A DNA stretch of 64,000 nt, from positions 186,001 to 250,000 of the forward strand of contig NZ_JBHSMT010000014.1 of the NCBI RefSeq assembly GCF_042654985.1, written 5' to 3'. Position numbers and translations under genes: made by a program. Position 1 is the stretch's first letter. The number at the start of each line of letters is the position of its first letter. Under the pieces are notes generated by a model. That model was not told the DNA's origin. It saw only the letters and a list, made by a program, of their open reading frames with translations, and made no database searches. Positions 42,800 to 51,765 of the stretch are shown in pieces. Source of the DNA: Paraherbaspirillum soli (GTDB taxonomy: Bacteria; Pseudomonadota; Gammaproteobacteria; Burkholderiales; Burkholderiaceae_D).

Positions 42800-44521
42800 T
42801 TACCTTTGAAATTGATGAAGCGGATTGGCGATCGTGACCCAGCTCGGACGTTCGCCCTGTTGCTGAAAGCTGCTGAGCATATTGGCCTTGGCCGGCAGCG
42901 TGGCTTGTTGCAGCAGTTGCTGCGCCAGCGGCAGGCCGCTTGCTTGCAAGCGCTGCGCCGTGTCCTGCCACAGCGTGTTTTCCAGGATCAGGCCGGTGCG
43001 CGCCAGGCAGGCGATCAGGTGGCCGATGTGGTTAACCAGCACGTAATACTGGAAGCGATGCCAGGCCTGTTGCTCGTCGTACAGCGCCGGGCTGTCGGCC
43101 GCCAGCTGCTCGAGGAAGGGGAAGCGCTGGCGGCTGATGCTGGCGCCCTCCATGTCGCGCGCGTAGCCGCGCAACGGCCAGCCTTGATCGAAGGCCACCA
43201 TCACGTTTTGCAAGTGGGCTTCCAGGCTGATGCCGTAGTCGGCAAACAGCTGCAGCAGCGGCATCAGCGAGACATCCAGGTAACGCTGCCACCATTGCCG
43301 CACGAGTATTTGATCGAGCGGCTGGCTGCCGGACTCGGCCGCCTGGCGCAGCAGCTTCAGCAGCGGGATTTCGCCCTCGGCCGGTTCTTCCAGCAGTGCC
43401 GCGAGCACCTGGATCTGTTCGGCCGCGGCTGCCGGCATCGCTTGCCGGTACACCACCGCGCATGCCGCGCGCAGTGCTTCATCCGCCAGTTTCAAGGTCT
43501 GGCCGCCTAGCTCCGGCAGAATCTGGAACGCCGCTTGCTCGCGTGCCTGTGGCGGCAACAGCGACAGCGCCAGGCTGGCATCCAGCGCCCGCGTCACATG
43601 TTCGGTCGGATTGTTGCGGACGAAATTGGTGATGCGGATATTCAGCGACAGTTTGAGGAACAGGTTCTGGGCCGGCAGCCACACGGTGCGCACCGAGGAC
43701 GTCGGCCAGGCGACTTCGCCCAGAGGGCCGAGCGCGATCAGCGAGCGATTTTTGATCAGTGCGTCGATTTCCGGCAGTCCCAGCAAATAATCGGCTTGCC
43801 ACGGATGGCAGGGCAGCAGCCGGTACTCGCCGTCGATCAGCAAATCCCGGGCGAAACGGGCGGCCTCGGGATCGATCGGCATCGCTTTGCGATTGACGCC
43901 GCGCACTTCCAGCAAGCCGGCCGCTACCGCGAAATAATGCAGACGGAACGAAGCGCCCAGCTCCGGCGCGTAGCGCTGCATGTCTTGTTCGCTGAAGCCG
44001 TCGGAAGCCTTGGATGTGACATGGAAAATGTGGCCGAAACGCAGTCCCTGTTCGGCTGCCACGAAAGCGGACCGCGGCGCCGGCGGCGGATGCCGATGGA
44101 AGCGGCGCACCTTGTCGACGCTGTTGTGCATCAATCCCTTCAGACGCTCGCGACGCTGATGACAGCCTGAAGGCAGCGCATCGGCGATCATGTCGATCAG
44201 CGGCGCGGCGTCGTTCAGCGGCTGCCAATCGCGGCTATCCTTGCGGCCGATCCAGGCGAACGGCGCCACCCGGTGGTAGCCGATAGCCGAGAAATGGCTG
44301 AAGGCGCCGGCCAGTTGTATGTCGGCTGGGGCAAACGACAGCAGATACGGCATCAGTCCGGCAGCGCGCCAGGCGGTGAACTGCGTCCGCAGAGCTGCCG
44401 GATCGGCTTCGCTTGAAATGACCCGCGGGTCGAAGCAGGCGGTTTCGCGGCAATAGGTGTTCAGGTATTGCTCCAGCAGACGGCGATCGACCGCAGCCAG
44501 TTGCGGCAAGTGGGAAGACAT
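42800..44521 (-). CDS. sbnE: SbnE-like NIS siderophore synthetase
   Basis: A 573-residue IucA/IucC-type synthetase. Motifs: RRERLKGLMHNSVDKVRRFH, LPCHPWQADYLL, SSVRTVWLP, and YGISLEAHLQNVMVAFDQGW, then YARDMEGAS. SbnE condenses citrate with the first L-2,3-diaminopropionate using ATP. It lies 13 bases after the exporter gene. The assignment to E rather than C or F rests on order and length, which fit Staphylococcus SbnE (about 578). Confidence 0.92.
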   Translation of the reverse strand: MSSHLPQLAAVDRRLLEQYLNTYCRETACFDPRVISSEADPAALRTQFTAWRAAGLMPYLLSFAPADIQLAGAFSHFSAIGYHRVAPFAWIGRKDSRDWQPLNDAAPLIDMIADALPSGCHQRRERLKGLMHNSVDKVRRFHRHPPPAPRSAFVAAEQGLRFGHIFHVTSKASDGFSEQDMQRYAPELGASFRLHYFAVAAGLLEVRGVNRKAMPIDPEAARFARDLLIDGEYRLLPCHPWQADYLLGLPEIDALIKNRSLIALGPLGEVAWPTSSVRTVWLPAQNLFLKLSLNIRITNFVRNNPTEHVTRALDASLALSLLPPQAREQAAFQILPELGGQTLKLADEALRAACAVVYRQAMPAAAAEQIQVLAALLEEPAEGEIPLLKLLRQAAESGSQPLDQILVRQWWQRYLDVSLMPLLQLFADYGISLEAHLQNVMVAFDQGWPLRGYARDMEGASISRQRFPFLEQLAADSPALYDEQQAWHRFQYYVLVNHIGHLIACLARTGLILENTLWQDTAQRLQASGLPLAQQLLQQATLPAKANMLSSFQQQGERPSWVTIANPLHQFQR

Positions 44522-44534
44522 CGAAATCCTTTCT

Positions 44535-45737
44535 TTAATTTTGGACAGGAGACACTGAGACTGCCTGGCGGTTGCGGCGGACCAGCAGGCCGGCGCTCAG
44601 GAACAGGGCTGCCACCGGCCACAGCAGCTGGACCGGCGCCAGTAGCGGCAGCAACATCATGATCAGCAGCGGCCCCAGCAGTTGGCCGAGCACCATGAAG
44701 CTGCGGCTGATGCCGGTGATGTGGCCATAGGCCGCGGCCGGCAACTGGCGGCTACAGGCCAACAACATCGACTGCATCAGCGCCGCGTAGCATCCGCCCT
44801 GAATCACGCGCAGCAAGCCTGCCAGCCAAAGTTGATCGACGCCGGTCAACAACGCCATGCACAGCGCGCAAGCGCCGGCCGCCAGCATGAAATTTCGGCG
44901 CGGGTCGCCGCGATCGTTCAGATGGCCCCATAGCGGACCGGTCAGCATGGTGGCCAGCCAGCCCAACGCATGCAGCAATCCGGTCTTGCTGGCCAGCGCG
45001 CCGGCATGCGGAAAGCGGGCGGCGATATACAGGGCGAACACATTGATCAAGGCGAATACGGCGGCTTGCACCAGGCAGGCAGCCAGCATCCAGCGCCGCA
45101 GGTCGGGCGCGGCCAGCACGCTGCGCAAACCGGCGAACTGCACGTGGCTTGAGGAAGCCGTCCTTGGCGGCTCGCTCAGCTGGCTCCACAGGATCGCGCC
45201 GGCGACGCCGGTCACCAATGCGCTGGCGGTCAGCAGCGGCTTTAGCGACCAGTAATCCAGCATCATGCCGCCCAACACCGGACCGGCCAGCGCACCGCAG
45301 GCGACCGCGCTTTCCTGCAAACCCAGCGAACGTCCGCGTGAATGGTCGCTGCTGACATGGCCGATGAAGGCGGTCAGCACCACGCCGATGGTGCTCATGC
45401 CCTGTAGTAGCCGGCCCAGCATGAAGCCGGCAATCCCGGGACTCAATGCCATCAGCAGCATGCTGATCATGAACGCTATCAGCGACACCAGCAGCATGCG
45501 GCGATAGCCGAAGCGGTCGCACCATTGGCCGGCGTATGGCGCGAAGCACAGCGTGCCCAGTCCCGGCGCCGCCAGCGCCAGGCTGCTCCAGCGCGCGGCA
45601 CTGACGGCATCCACCGCATCGACCGGCAGCAGGGTGGCGATGTAGAGCGGCATGATCGGCACCAGCATCATCAGCCCGAGCGTGGTCACTGCCTGGCAGG
45701 TCAGCAGCAGCACCAGGTTGCGGGAGTTGGCGCTCAT
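44535..45737 (-). CDS. sbnD: SbnD-like MFS siderophore exporter
   Basis: A 400-residue MFS protein with about 12 helices (LVLLLTCQAVTTLGLMMLVP, loop GQWCDRFGYRRMLLVS). In the sbn scheme SbnD secretes staphyloferrin B across the inner membrane. The ATG overlaps the sbnC stop in ATGA. Position between C and E is the same as in Staphylococcus. Substrate assignment is by context; MFS sequence alone does not show it. Confidence 0.88.
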   Translation of the reverse strand: MSANSRNLVLLLTCQAVTTLGLMMLVPIMPLYIATLLPVDAVDAVSAARWSSLALAAPGLGTLCFAPYAGQWCDRFGYRRMLLVSLIAFMISMLLMALSPGIAGFMLGRLLQGMSTIGVVLTAFIGHVSSDHSRGRSLGLQESAVACGALAGPVLGGMMLDYWSLKPLLTASALVTGVAGAILWSQLSEPPRTASSSHVQFAGLRSVLAAPDLRRWMLAACLVQAAVFALINVFALYIAARFPHAGALASKTGLLHALGWLATMLTGPLWGHLNDRGDPRRNFMLAAGACALCMALLTGVDQLWLAGLLRVIQGGCYAALMQSMLLACSRQLPAAAYGHITGISRSFMVLGQLLGPLLIMMLLPLLAPVQLLWPVAALFLSAGLLVRRNRQAVSVSPVQN

Positions 45738-47485
45738 GCCGGATGACTGACTGGATTGTTGATGCGGCCCATCGCGCTAGGCATGCCGGTGCCGAAACTG
45801 GCGCGGCCGAGCAGCGGCGCCAGTACTTGCTTGAACGGCCAGTCGGCGGCGTCCAGCAGCAGGCTGCGGATGTCAGAGGCGATGTGCGGCGGCAGCGGCA
45901 CGCATGCCAGGCAATCTTCCAGAGCGCTGCGGACAAGCTGCCAGCCATGCGCCTCGTCGCGCCGGTAGCGTTCGGCCAGCGCCGCCAGGATGGCGTACAG
46001 GTTGACCTCGATCGCCAGCGTTTGCAGATAAGCTAGCAGCGCCTGCGGGCTGTCCAGTTCCAGCGTGTTGGGCGTGCTGCGATCTATTTCGTAAGCCGGC
46101 ACCGTGACGCCTTGGGCCTGCATCAGCGGCGGACAGATGCGCAGGGTGTCGTGGTCGCGCAGCAGCAACCCGCCGACGTCTCGGCCGCGGCAGACCAGCA
46201 GCACGTTTTGTCCGTGCAGTTCCGGCATCACGCCATGCGCCAAGCAGCGCAGGCTCAGCTCCAGCAGCATGCGGGCGATGGTGCCGAATAATGTCCAGGC
46301 TGCGTCTTCATCGGCGGTGGCGAGCAGGTGTTCGAACGCCGGCAGCGTGCCATTGGCGGCTTGCACCGGCAAGGCCGCCATCGGGATCAGCGTGGCAGCG
46401 GGCGGCGTCGGGTAAGTCCGGATCTGGCAGGCCAGTTGGCCCGGTTCGGCTGCCAGCGTATTTTCTTGCGACAGCGCCCACCAGCGATCCTCGTCGCACA
46501 AGGACAGATGCGCGGCCAGCCAGGGGTCGCGCTGGCGCAGCTGTTGCAGGCAGGCGCTGGCCAGCATGCCGTTGTGCAGATAGCGCGGCGGCAGCGTGCG
46601 CAGCGCGCCCAGCGCGTTGACCGAGAGCGCCAGTTTGAGGTGGGTGGCGCCGCATCCGGTGACGGCGAGCGAACGCAGCGAGGCGGTCGGGGTCGCCGTG
46701 CCCGGGCCGCTGCCGAGGTCGACGCAGGCGTTCAGCACCGATGCTGCTGCGTTGCGCTTGAACCAGCTCCATTGCCATGGATGCACCGCTAGCCATAAAT
46801 AGGCGTCGCCGGCGGCATTGCAAGCGTGGGCTGTGGCGTGCAGCGCGGCTTGTTGCGCCGGGTCGAGCAAGGTTGCCGCTAGCGGCTGGCCGGCGTTGTC
46901 GGTTCCGCGCACTTGATCGCGTGGTACGGCGACCCAGTGCAGCGTCAGCGCCGTCGTGCTTTCTGCAGAATAGGAGGTGGCGTCGATGTTGCCCCAATCC
47001 TTGGCGCGCGCAAGTGGGTGGAACGGCCGGTCTTTCAGGCAGCTCAAGGCTTCCCAGCTCAGTAATTGCTCCGGTGCGGCCGCCAGCCGCGCCAGGATGC
47101 GCGCTTCGTGTTCGGCGGCGTGCGCCGCCTGGCGTTCGGCCAAACGGAAGAAGCGGGCGCAGCGGCCGCTCCGGTCCTGCCACCAGTCTGCGCTTTGCAA
47201 GGTGTCGACCGCCTTGACCAGTTCCAGCTCGAGCTTGAGGGTGGCGGTATGCAACACGGCAGGGCGGCTAGCAACCCGGAACGGCCGCAAGCCGCTAGCC
47301 GGCCGGCCGTGCCAGTGCAGCGAGCGCTCGGCGTCCAACACCACCTCCAGCACCGCTGCGTCGTCGTTGCCAGCGGCCGGCGGATGGAAAATGCACCGGC
47401 TGCGAAAGCCGTACAGGTCTTCCAGCCAGAGTGCGTCGAACAGGTCCTGCGCCAGCCGTTGCTGATAGGGATGCGTGGAATGCAT
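45734..47485 (-). CDS. sbnC: SbnC-like NIS siderophore synthetase
   Basis: A 583-residue IucA/IucC-family enzyme. Motifs: DRPFHPLARAKDWGN in the first third, AVHPWQWSWFKRN, and GVMPELHGQNVLLVCRGRDV, then LLRDHDTLRI. SbnC adds 2-oxoglutarate to complete staphyloferrin B. The start MHSTHPYQQRL at 47485 lies five bases after the sbnB stop; the upstream extension to 47560 is inside sbnB. Length matches SbnC (about 584). Confidence 0.92.
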   Translation of the reverse strand: MHSTHPYQQRLAQDLFDALWLEDLYGFRSRCIFHPPAAGNDDAAVLEVVLDAERSLHWHGRPASGLRPFRVASRPAVLHTATLKLELELVKAVDTLQSADWWQDRSGRCARFFRLAERQAAHAAEHEARILARLAAAPEQLLSWEALSCLKDRPFHPLARAKDWGNIDATSYSAESTTALTLHWVAVPRDQVRGTDNAGQPLAATLLDPAQQAALHATAHACNAAGDAYLWLAVHPWQWSWFKRNAAASVLNACVDLGSGPGTATPTASLRSLAVTGCGATHLKLALSVNALGALRTLPPRYLHNGMLASACLQQLRQRDPWLAAHLSLCDEDRWWALSQENTLAAEPGQLACQIRTYPTPPAATLIPMAALPVQAANGTLPAFEHLLATADEDAAWTLFGTIARMLLELSLRCLAHGVMPELHGQNVLLVCRGRDVGGLLLRDHDTLRICPPLMQAQGVTVPAYEIDRSTPNTLELDSPQALLAYLQTLAIEVNLYAILAALAERYRRDEAHGWQLVRSALEDCLACVPLPPHIASDIRSLLLDAADWPFKQVLAPLLGRASFGTGMPSAMGRINNPVSHPA

Positions 47486-47490
47486 GGGCT

Positions 47491-48543
47491 TCAGCCGTAC
47501 AGCGGCAGTCGGGTGCCGACCTGGCCCGCTTGCGCCAACTGGTAGAAGTGGCGCGCGCACACCAGGTCGTCGAGCGCCATGCCCATCGGATTGAGCAGGA
47601 TGATTTCGTCATCGCTTTCGCGGCCGGGTTTTTCGCCGATGACGATCTGGCCAAGTTCGGCATGCAATCGTTCTCGGCTGAAGCGGCCTTCCAGCACCAG
47701 TTGGTTGATGATTTTTTTCTCGCGATTGGATTGCTCCCAATCGTCGACCACGACCTTGTTGGCCTTCTCATAGACATCCTTGTGCACATCCATGATCGAG
47801 ACATTGCTGACGAAGGTGCCGGGCTTGAGCCAGTCGAAATGCAGATAGGGCGCGTCGGCCACGGTGCAGGTGACGATCACCTCGGAGGCACGCACGGCGG
47901 CTTCGGCCGAGACGGCGCGGATGCAGGCGACGGCGGGGAAGCGCTCGGCCAGCGTGCTGGCCAGGGCGTCGACGGCCGCCGGCGACAGGTCGAACAGATG
48001 CAGTCTGGTGATCGCCGGGAACTGCTCCAGCAAGGTCAGCATCTGCATCCGCGCAATCGGGCCGCAGCCGATGCAGGCGACCTCACTAAAGCCGCTGCGC
48101 GCCAGGTGGCGAGTGGCGACGGCTGTAATGGCTGCGGTGCGCATGCCGCTGATCAGTCCGCCTTCCATCAGTGCGATTGGGTAATTTGTTTGAGCGTCGT
48201 TCAACACAATCACGGCGCTGGCGCGCTCCAATCCGAAGCGGGCCGGATTGTGCTGGCGGCTGCCGATCCATTTCAGGCCTGCCACCGCCTGCTCGCCGCC
48301 CATATAGCAGGGCATGGCGATGATGCGGTCGGCGATGTGGTCGGCGCCGTCCCAGCGCAGATAGGGTTTGAGCGGTTGCACGTAGTCGCCGCGGGCGTGC
48401 GCCGCCAGTCCGGCACCGATCGCATCGACGTAAGGTTGCGAAGTGGCGCCGCCGAGCGCGACCAGGTCGGCCCGGCTCAGATACAGCAGTTGCGGCGCAG
48501 TTGGGGTAGCAGTTGAGGAGGTGGTAGTCATATTGTTGCTCAT
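47491..48543 (-). CDS. sbnB: SbnB-like N-(2-amino-2-carboxyethyl)-L-glutamate dehydrogenase
   Basis: A 350-residue ornithine-cyclodeaminase-family protein. PYLRWDGADHIADRIIAMP holds the substrate residues and VACIGCGPIARMQ the NAD-binding loop. SbnB oxidises the SbnA product with NAD+ and releases L-2,3-diaminopropionate and 2-oxoglutarate, both of which enter staphyloferrin B. The start overlaps the sbnA stop (ATGA). An N-terminal Thr/Ser stretch (TTTSSTATPTAP) is probably disordered. Confidence 0.93.
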   Translation of the reverse strand: MSNNMTTTSSTATPTAPQLLYLSRADLVALGGATSQPYVDAIGAGLAAHARGDYVQPLKPYLRWDGADHIADRIIAMPCYMGGEQAVAGLKWIGSRQHNPARFGLERASAVIVLNDAQTNYPIALMEGGLISGMRTAAITAVATRHLARSGFSEVACIGCGPIARMQMLTLLEQFPAITRLHLFDLSPAAVDALASTLAERFPAVACIRAVSAEAAVRASEVIVTCTVADAPYLHFDWLKPGTFVSNVSIMDVHKDVYEKANKVVVDDWEQSNREKKIINQLVLEGRFSRERLHAELGQIVIGEKPGRESDDEIILLNPMGMALDDLVCARHFYQLAQAGQVGTRLPLYG

Positions 48544-49544
48544 GCTGTTTGTCCAGTATTGGCGTGGATGGAAGTTCCGCTGATGCGGGTCAAGTGGCGT
48601 TGGTGCATGCGCGCCAGCCAGTCGTCGTCGTAGACCGTGTCCAGGTAGCGATCGCCGCGGTCGGGCAGGATGGTGAGGATGCGCGCCGGTCGCGGCAACT
48701 CGGCGGACAGGCGCTGGATGGCGGCGATCACCGAGCCGGACGAGCCGCCGGCGAAAATCCCTTCGCGCTCGACCAACTGGCGGCAGCCGATCGCCGATTG
48801 GTAGTCGTCGATGTGGATGACTTGCGTGATTTCGTCGCGCTGCAACAGTTCGGGCACGCGGCTGGCGCCGATGCCGGGCAGGTCGCGTGGAGTGGGCGGG
48901 GTGCCGAACAGTACCGAGCCGACCGCATCGACGGCGACCGTTTTCAGGTCCGGCCAGGCTTGGCGCAAGCGACGGGTGACGCCGTGCAAGGTGCCGGATG
49001 TGCTGACCCCTAGCACCAGGTAGTCGGCCGGACGGTCCAGCTGACGCAGTATTTCCTCGCCTTCGCCGTGGTAGTGGCTCTGCCAGTTGCGCTCATTGGC
49101 GTACTGGTTGATCCATACCGATCCCGGCAGCTCGTGCAGCAGGTGCTTGACGCGTTTGATGCGGGTTTCCAGGTAACCGCCCTGGCTATCTTTTTCGGTA
49201 ACGATGTCGACCTGGCCGCCGTAGCAGCGAATGATATTCAGATTGGTGGGCGAGATTTTCGGATCGACCACCGCCGTGAAAGACAGGCCGTGGATGCGGC
49301 ACACCATGGCCAGCGCGATCGCCAGATTGCCAGAGGAGCTTTCGACGATATGCGCATGCGCCGGGATCGAGCCGTCGGCCAGACCGCGCTCGACGATGTA
49401 GCGCGCCGGCCGGTCCTTGACGCTGCCGCCGGGATTGGCCAGCTCCAGCTTGGCCAGGACCTCGCAGCGCGGATCGTTGAACAAGCGGGACAGGCGGACG
49501 ATCGGAGTCTCGCCGATGCTGTCCAGGATATTGTGATGAACCAT
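48540..49544 (-). CDS. sbnA: SbnA-like N-(2-amino-2-carboxyethyl)-L-glutamate synthase
   Basis: A 334-residue cysteine-synthase-like PLP enzyme. The PLP lysine is in NPGGSVKDRPA, the substrate loop is ESSSGNLAIALA, and the PLP phosphate loop is VLGVSTSGTLHG. SbnA replaces phosphate of O-phospho-L-serine with L-glutamate. The ATG at 49544 has GGGGAA four bases upstream; another Met at 49556 is inside the likely leader. It is the first gene of the cluster, behind a Fur-boxed promoter. Length is near Staphylococcus SbnA (about 326). Confidence 0.92.
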   Translation of the reverse strand: MVHHNILDSIGETPIVRLSRLFNDPRCEVLAKLELANPGGSVKDRPARYIVERGLADGSIPAHAHIVESSSGNLAIALAMVCRIHGLSFTAVVDPKISPTNLNIIRCYGGQVDIVTEKDSQGGYLETRIKRVKHLLHELPGSVWINQYANERNWQSHYHGEGEEILRQLDRPADYLVLGVSTSGTLHGVTRRLRQAWPDLKTVAVDAVGSVLFGTPPTPRDLPGIGASRVPELLQRDEITQVIHIDDYQSAIGCRQLVEREGIFAGGSSGSVIAAIQRLSAELPRPARILTILPDRGDRYLDTVYDDDWLARMHQRHLTRISGTSIHANTGQTA

Positions 49545-49569
49545 TTTGTTCCCCATGGTAAATTTTGTT

Positions 49570-49605
49570 AATGCGAATAGTAATGATTCGCATTTAAAAT
49601 GTAAA
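49570..49605 (-). promoter_or_regulatory. Sigma70 promoter with Fur box for the siderophore cluster
   Basis: Reading the minus strand, TTTACA (49600-49605) and TACTAT (49577-49582) are 17 bases apart. The palindrome AATGCGAAT-N7-ATTCGCATT (49570-49594) covers the -10 and resembles Fur boxes of betaproteobacteria. Fe-Fur binding here would shut off the cluster when iron is sufficient. It is 26 bases from the sbnA start codon. Confidence 0.85.
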
Positions 49606-49667
49606 CGAGAATTTCTCACTGGCATCTTTAACAGGGTGTTGGGTGGTCGGTGTGGCCGCTACGCCCC

Positions 49668-49721
49668 GCTGCCGTGCGGCAAGCCGCAGTACAATTCGCG
49701 CTTTGTTCACTCCCAAACTGC
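49668..49721 (+). promoter_or_regulatory. Shared segment upstream of an acetyltransferase gene, copy 2
   Basis: Thirty-six bases identical to 35296-35331, with TGCGGC-AA-GCCGCA followed by GTACAAT as a likely -10. It lies just before the ElaA-like gene. Confidence 0.5.
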
Positions 49722-49741
49722 GTATGACGCTGGAGATAAAT

Positions 49742-50224
49742 ATGTCAAACGGAAAGAACCGCGACTCGATGCTGCACTGGCACTGGCTGCCGTTCCAGCA
49801 ACTGACAACGCTGCAGTTGTATGCAGCGATGCAATTGCGGCAGCGGGTTTTTGTGCTGGAGCAGGCTTGCCTGTTCCAGGATGCCGATGGCCTCGATCCG
49901 CATGCATGGCACGGCCTCGGCTATCTGCCGGATGGCGAGTTGGCGGCATACGCCCGCATCGTGCCGCCGGGCTTGGCATTTGAGCAGCCGTCGATCGGGC
50001 GGGTAGTGACCGCGGCGGCTTTGCGCGGATCCAACGCCGGTCATGAACTGATGCAACAGGCGATGGCGCAAGCGGCCAGCTTGTTTCCCGGTAGCGCCAT
50101 CAAGATCGGTGCGCAAGCGCATCTGCAGCGCTTTTACGGTCGATTCGGGTTTGAAGCGGTCGGTGAAATTTATGATGAGGACGGGATTGCGCACATCCAT
50201 ATGGTGGCGCCGGCAGAGTGTTGA
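49742..50224 (+). CDS. ElaA-family GNAT acetyltransferase
   Basis: A 160-residue protein of the ElaA group. It opens LHWHWLPFQQLTTLQLYAAM, then QLRQRVFVLEQACLFQDADG and ARIVPPGLAFEQPSIGRVV, the family's hallmark. The acetyl-CoA region is GHELMQQAMAQA and the end AHLQRFYGRFGF. The substrate is unknown in the family. The ATG at 49742 has GGAG upstream; Met codons at 49724 and 49769 are alternatives. It diverges from the siderophore cluster. Confidence 0.87.
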   Translation: MSNGKNRDSMLHWHWLPFQQLTTLQLYAAMQLRQRVFVLEQACLFQDADGLDPHAWHGLGYLPDGELAAYARIVPPGLAFEQPSIGRVVTAAALRGSNAGHELMQQAMAQAASLFPGSAIKIGAQAHLQRFYGRFGFEAVGEIYDEDGIAHIHMVAPAEC

Positions 50225-50297
50225 TCAGCGTATTGCGGTCGATTTATATATGATGCTTATTTTTACCAAAAGCAACTATTGAAGATAAGGAAATGCC

Positions 50298-51512
50298 ATG
50301 AAATATCGTATTCGCCTCCTCTGCCTGTCAGCTGCCATATCGGCCGCGGCCTTACTCGCGGCCTGTGGCGGCGGTGGTAGCGCTAGCGGCTCATTTCAAG
50401 GGGCGGGTGGCTTGAGCGTGGCGCTGACCGATGCGCCGTCGTGCGGGTTCGATGCGGTCAATGTCACCGTCAACAAAGTGCGCGCGCATCAAAGCGCGGT
50501 GGCCGGCGACAACGATCCGGGCTGGGCCGACATTACGTTGAACCCAGCGCGCAAAATCAATTTGCTTGACCTGACCAACGGCGTGTTGGAACAGTTGGGC
50601 CAGGTTAATCTGGTCGCCGGCCATTACACCCAGTTGCGCCTGGTGCTCGATCCCAACCTGGGTTCGGGTTTCGCCAATTCGGTGGTTCCGGCCGGCACAG
50701 TCAATGAGATTTCTCTCGATACTCCGAGCTCGGTACAAAGCGGCGTCAAGCTCGGTAACCAGTTCGACGTCGTGTCAGGATTGCGGACCGATCTGGTGCT
50801 CGATTTCGATGCCTGTAAATCCATCGTGCAGAAGGGCAATGGCGGATTCGCGCTGAAGCCTGTGGTCAAGGTGATTCCGACCGACTTGAACGGCATCGAC
50901 GGTTTTATCAATCCGGCCTTGCTGAATAATCACGTGATGGTCACCGCGCAGCAAAACGGTACGGTGGTGCGCTCGACGGCGCCGGATATGACGACCGGAG
51001 AGTTTTTGCTGGCTCGTCTGGCGCCCGGCAACTATGACGTCGTGATCACCGCTGACAACAGCGCCAGCACCGTCATCGCCAACGTCCCGGTCACCAGCAC
51101 CACCGGCAAAGTGGTGGTCAGCAGCGCTAACGTGCCTATCAATTTGCAATCCGCGGCCACGGCTGCCGGCATCATCAGCGGCACGGTCACCTTGAATCCG
51201 GCCAGCGCCACTGAAATCGGCTATGTCGCAGCCAAGCAAAGCTTCGCCGCCGGTCCTACGGTGACGATCAAATACCAGGGCGCGAATGTGACGACCGGCG
51301 CATACGCATTGAATCTGCCGACAGCCGCGCCGCAGCTTGGTCAATTCAGCACCAATTTGCCGATCGTGTTTGCCACCCAGACCAACACCAGGCCCGGCAC
51401 CGGCAAGTACGCGCTGGAAGCGTCGGCCAACGGTTATTTGACGATATCGAATCCATCGGTGGACATCACCAACGCCAATCAGTCGGGGATCAATTTCACA
51501 TTGACGCCTTAA
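50298..51512 (+). CDS. DUF4382 lipoprotein
   Basis: A 404-residue exported lipoprotein: lipobox LLAACGGGG (Cys23), then the DUF4382 domain (LSVALTDAPSCGFDAVNVTV and RKINLLDLTNGVLEQLGQ), followed by carboxypeptidase-regulatory-like beta repeats (GEFLLARLAPGNYDVVI). It probably sits at the cell surface or in the periplasm; its role is unknown. AAGGAAATGCC precedes the start. The family P palindrome begins two bases after its stop. Confidence 0.85.
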   Translation: MKYRIRLLCLSAAISAAALLAACGGGGSASGSFQGAGGLSVALTDAPSCGFDAVNVTVNKVRAHQSAVAGDNDPGWADITLNPARKINLLDLTNGVLEQLGQVNLVAGHYTQLRLVLDPNLGSGFANSVVPAGTVNEISLDTPSSVQSGVKLGNQFDVVSGLRTDLVLDFDACKSIVQKGNGGFALKPVVKVIPTDLNGIDGFINPALLNNHVMVTAQQNGTVVRSTAPDMTTGEFLLARLAPGNYDVVITADNSASTVIANVPVTSTTGKVVVSSANVPINLQSAATAAGIISGTVTLNPASATEIGYVAAKQSFAAGPTVTIKYQGANVTTGAYALNLPTAAPQLGQFSTNLPIVFATQTNTRPGTGKYALEASANGYLTISNPSVDITNANQSGINFTLTP

Positions 51513-51513
51513 C

Positions 51514-51631
51514 AGGATGTTGAAAAACTACTGCGCGTGCCGATTTTTGGTCTGCGGTGCTCACCGTACAATCCGTACGACTCCGCTCCTCGACCAAAAC
51601 TCGACCCGCTCGCGACGTTTTTCAACACCCT
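51514..51631. repeat. Family P long palindrome after the DUF4382 gene
   Basis: Outer arms AGGATGTTGAAAAAC and GTTTTTCAACACCCT pair with one mismatch. They differ completely from the outer arms of the other family members, yet the inner GTACG...CCGTACGACTCCGC core is shared. This shows that pairing, rather than sequence, is kept at the ends. Confidence 0.8.
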
Positions 51632-51703
51632 GCTTAGCGTTGCCTCCGACGCGCATTTTTCACGAGTACGCGCCGGAAGATGCGCGGCGTTCGGCCGCCG
51701 GGC

Positions 51704-51735
51704 TTGCCAAATGGCCGATTTTGCTGCACTATAAG
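51704..51735 (+). promoter_or_regulatory. Tentative promoter for the attenuator leader
   Basis: TTGCCA (51704-51709) and TATAAG (51730-51735) are plausible elements but 20 bases apart; CACTAT at 51727 would give a 17-base spacer. Transcription would start around 51742, about 24 bases before the leader peptide. Confidence 0.35.
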
Positions 51736-51765
51736 TCTCGCTTTTTAAAAAACCTGTTGAAAAAT

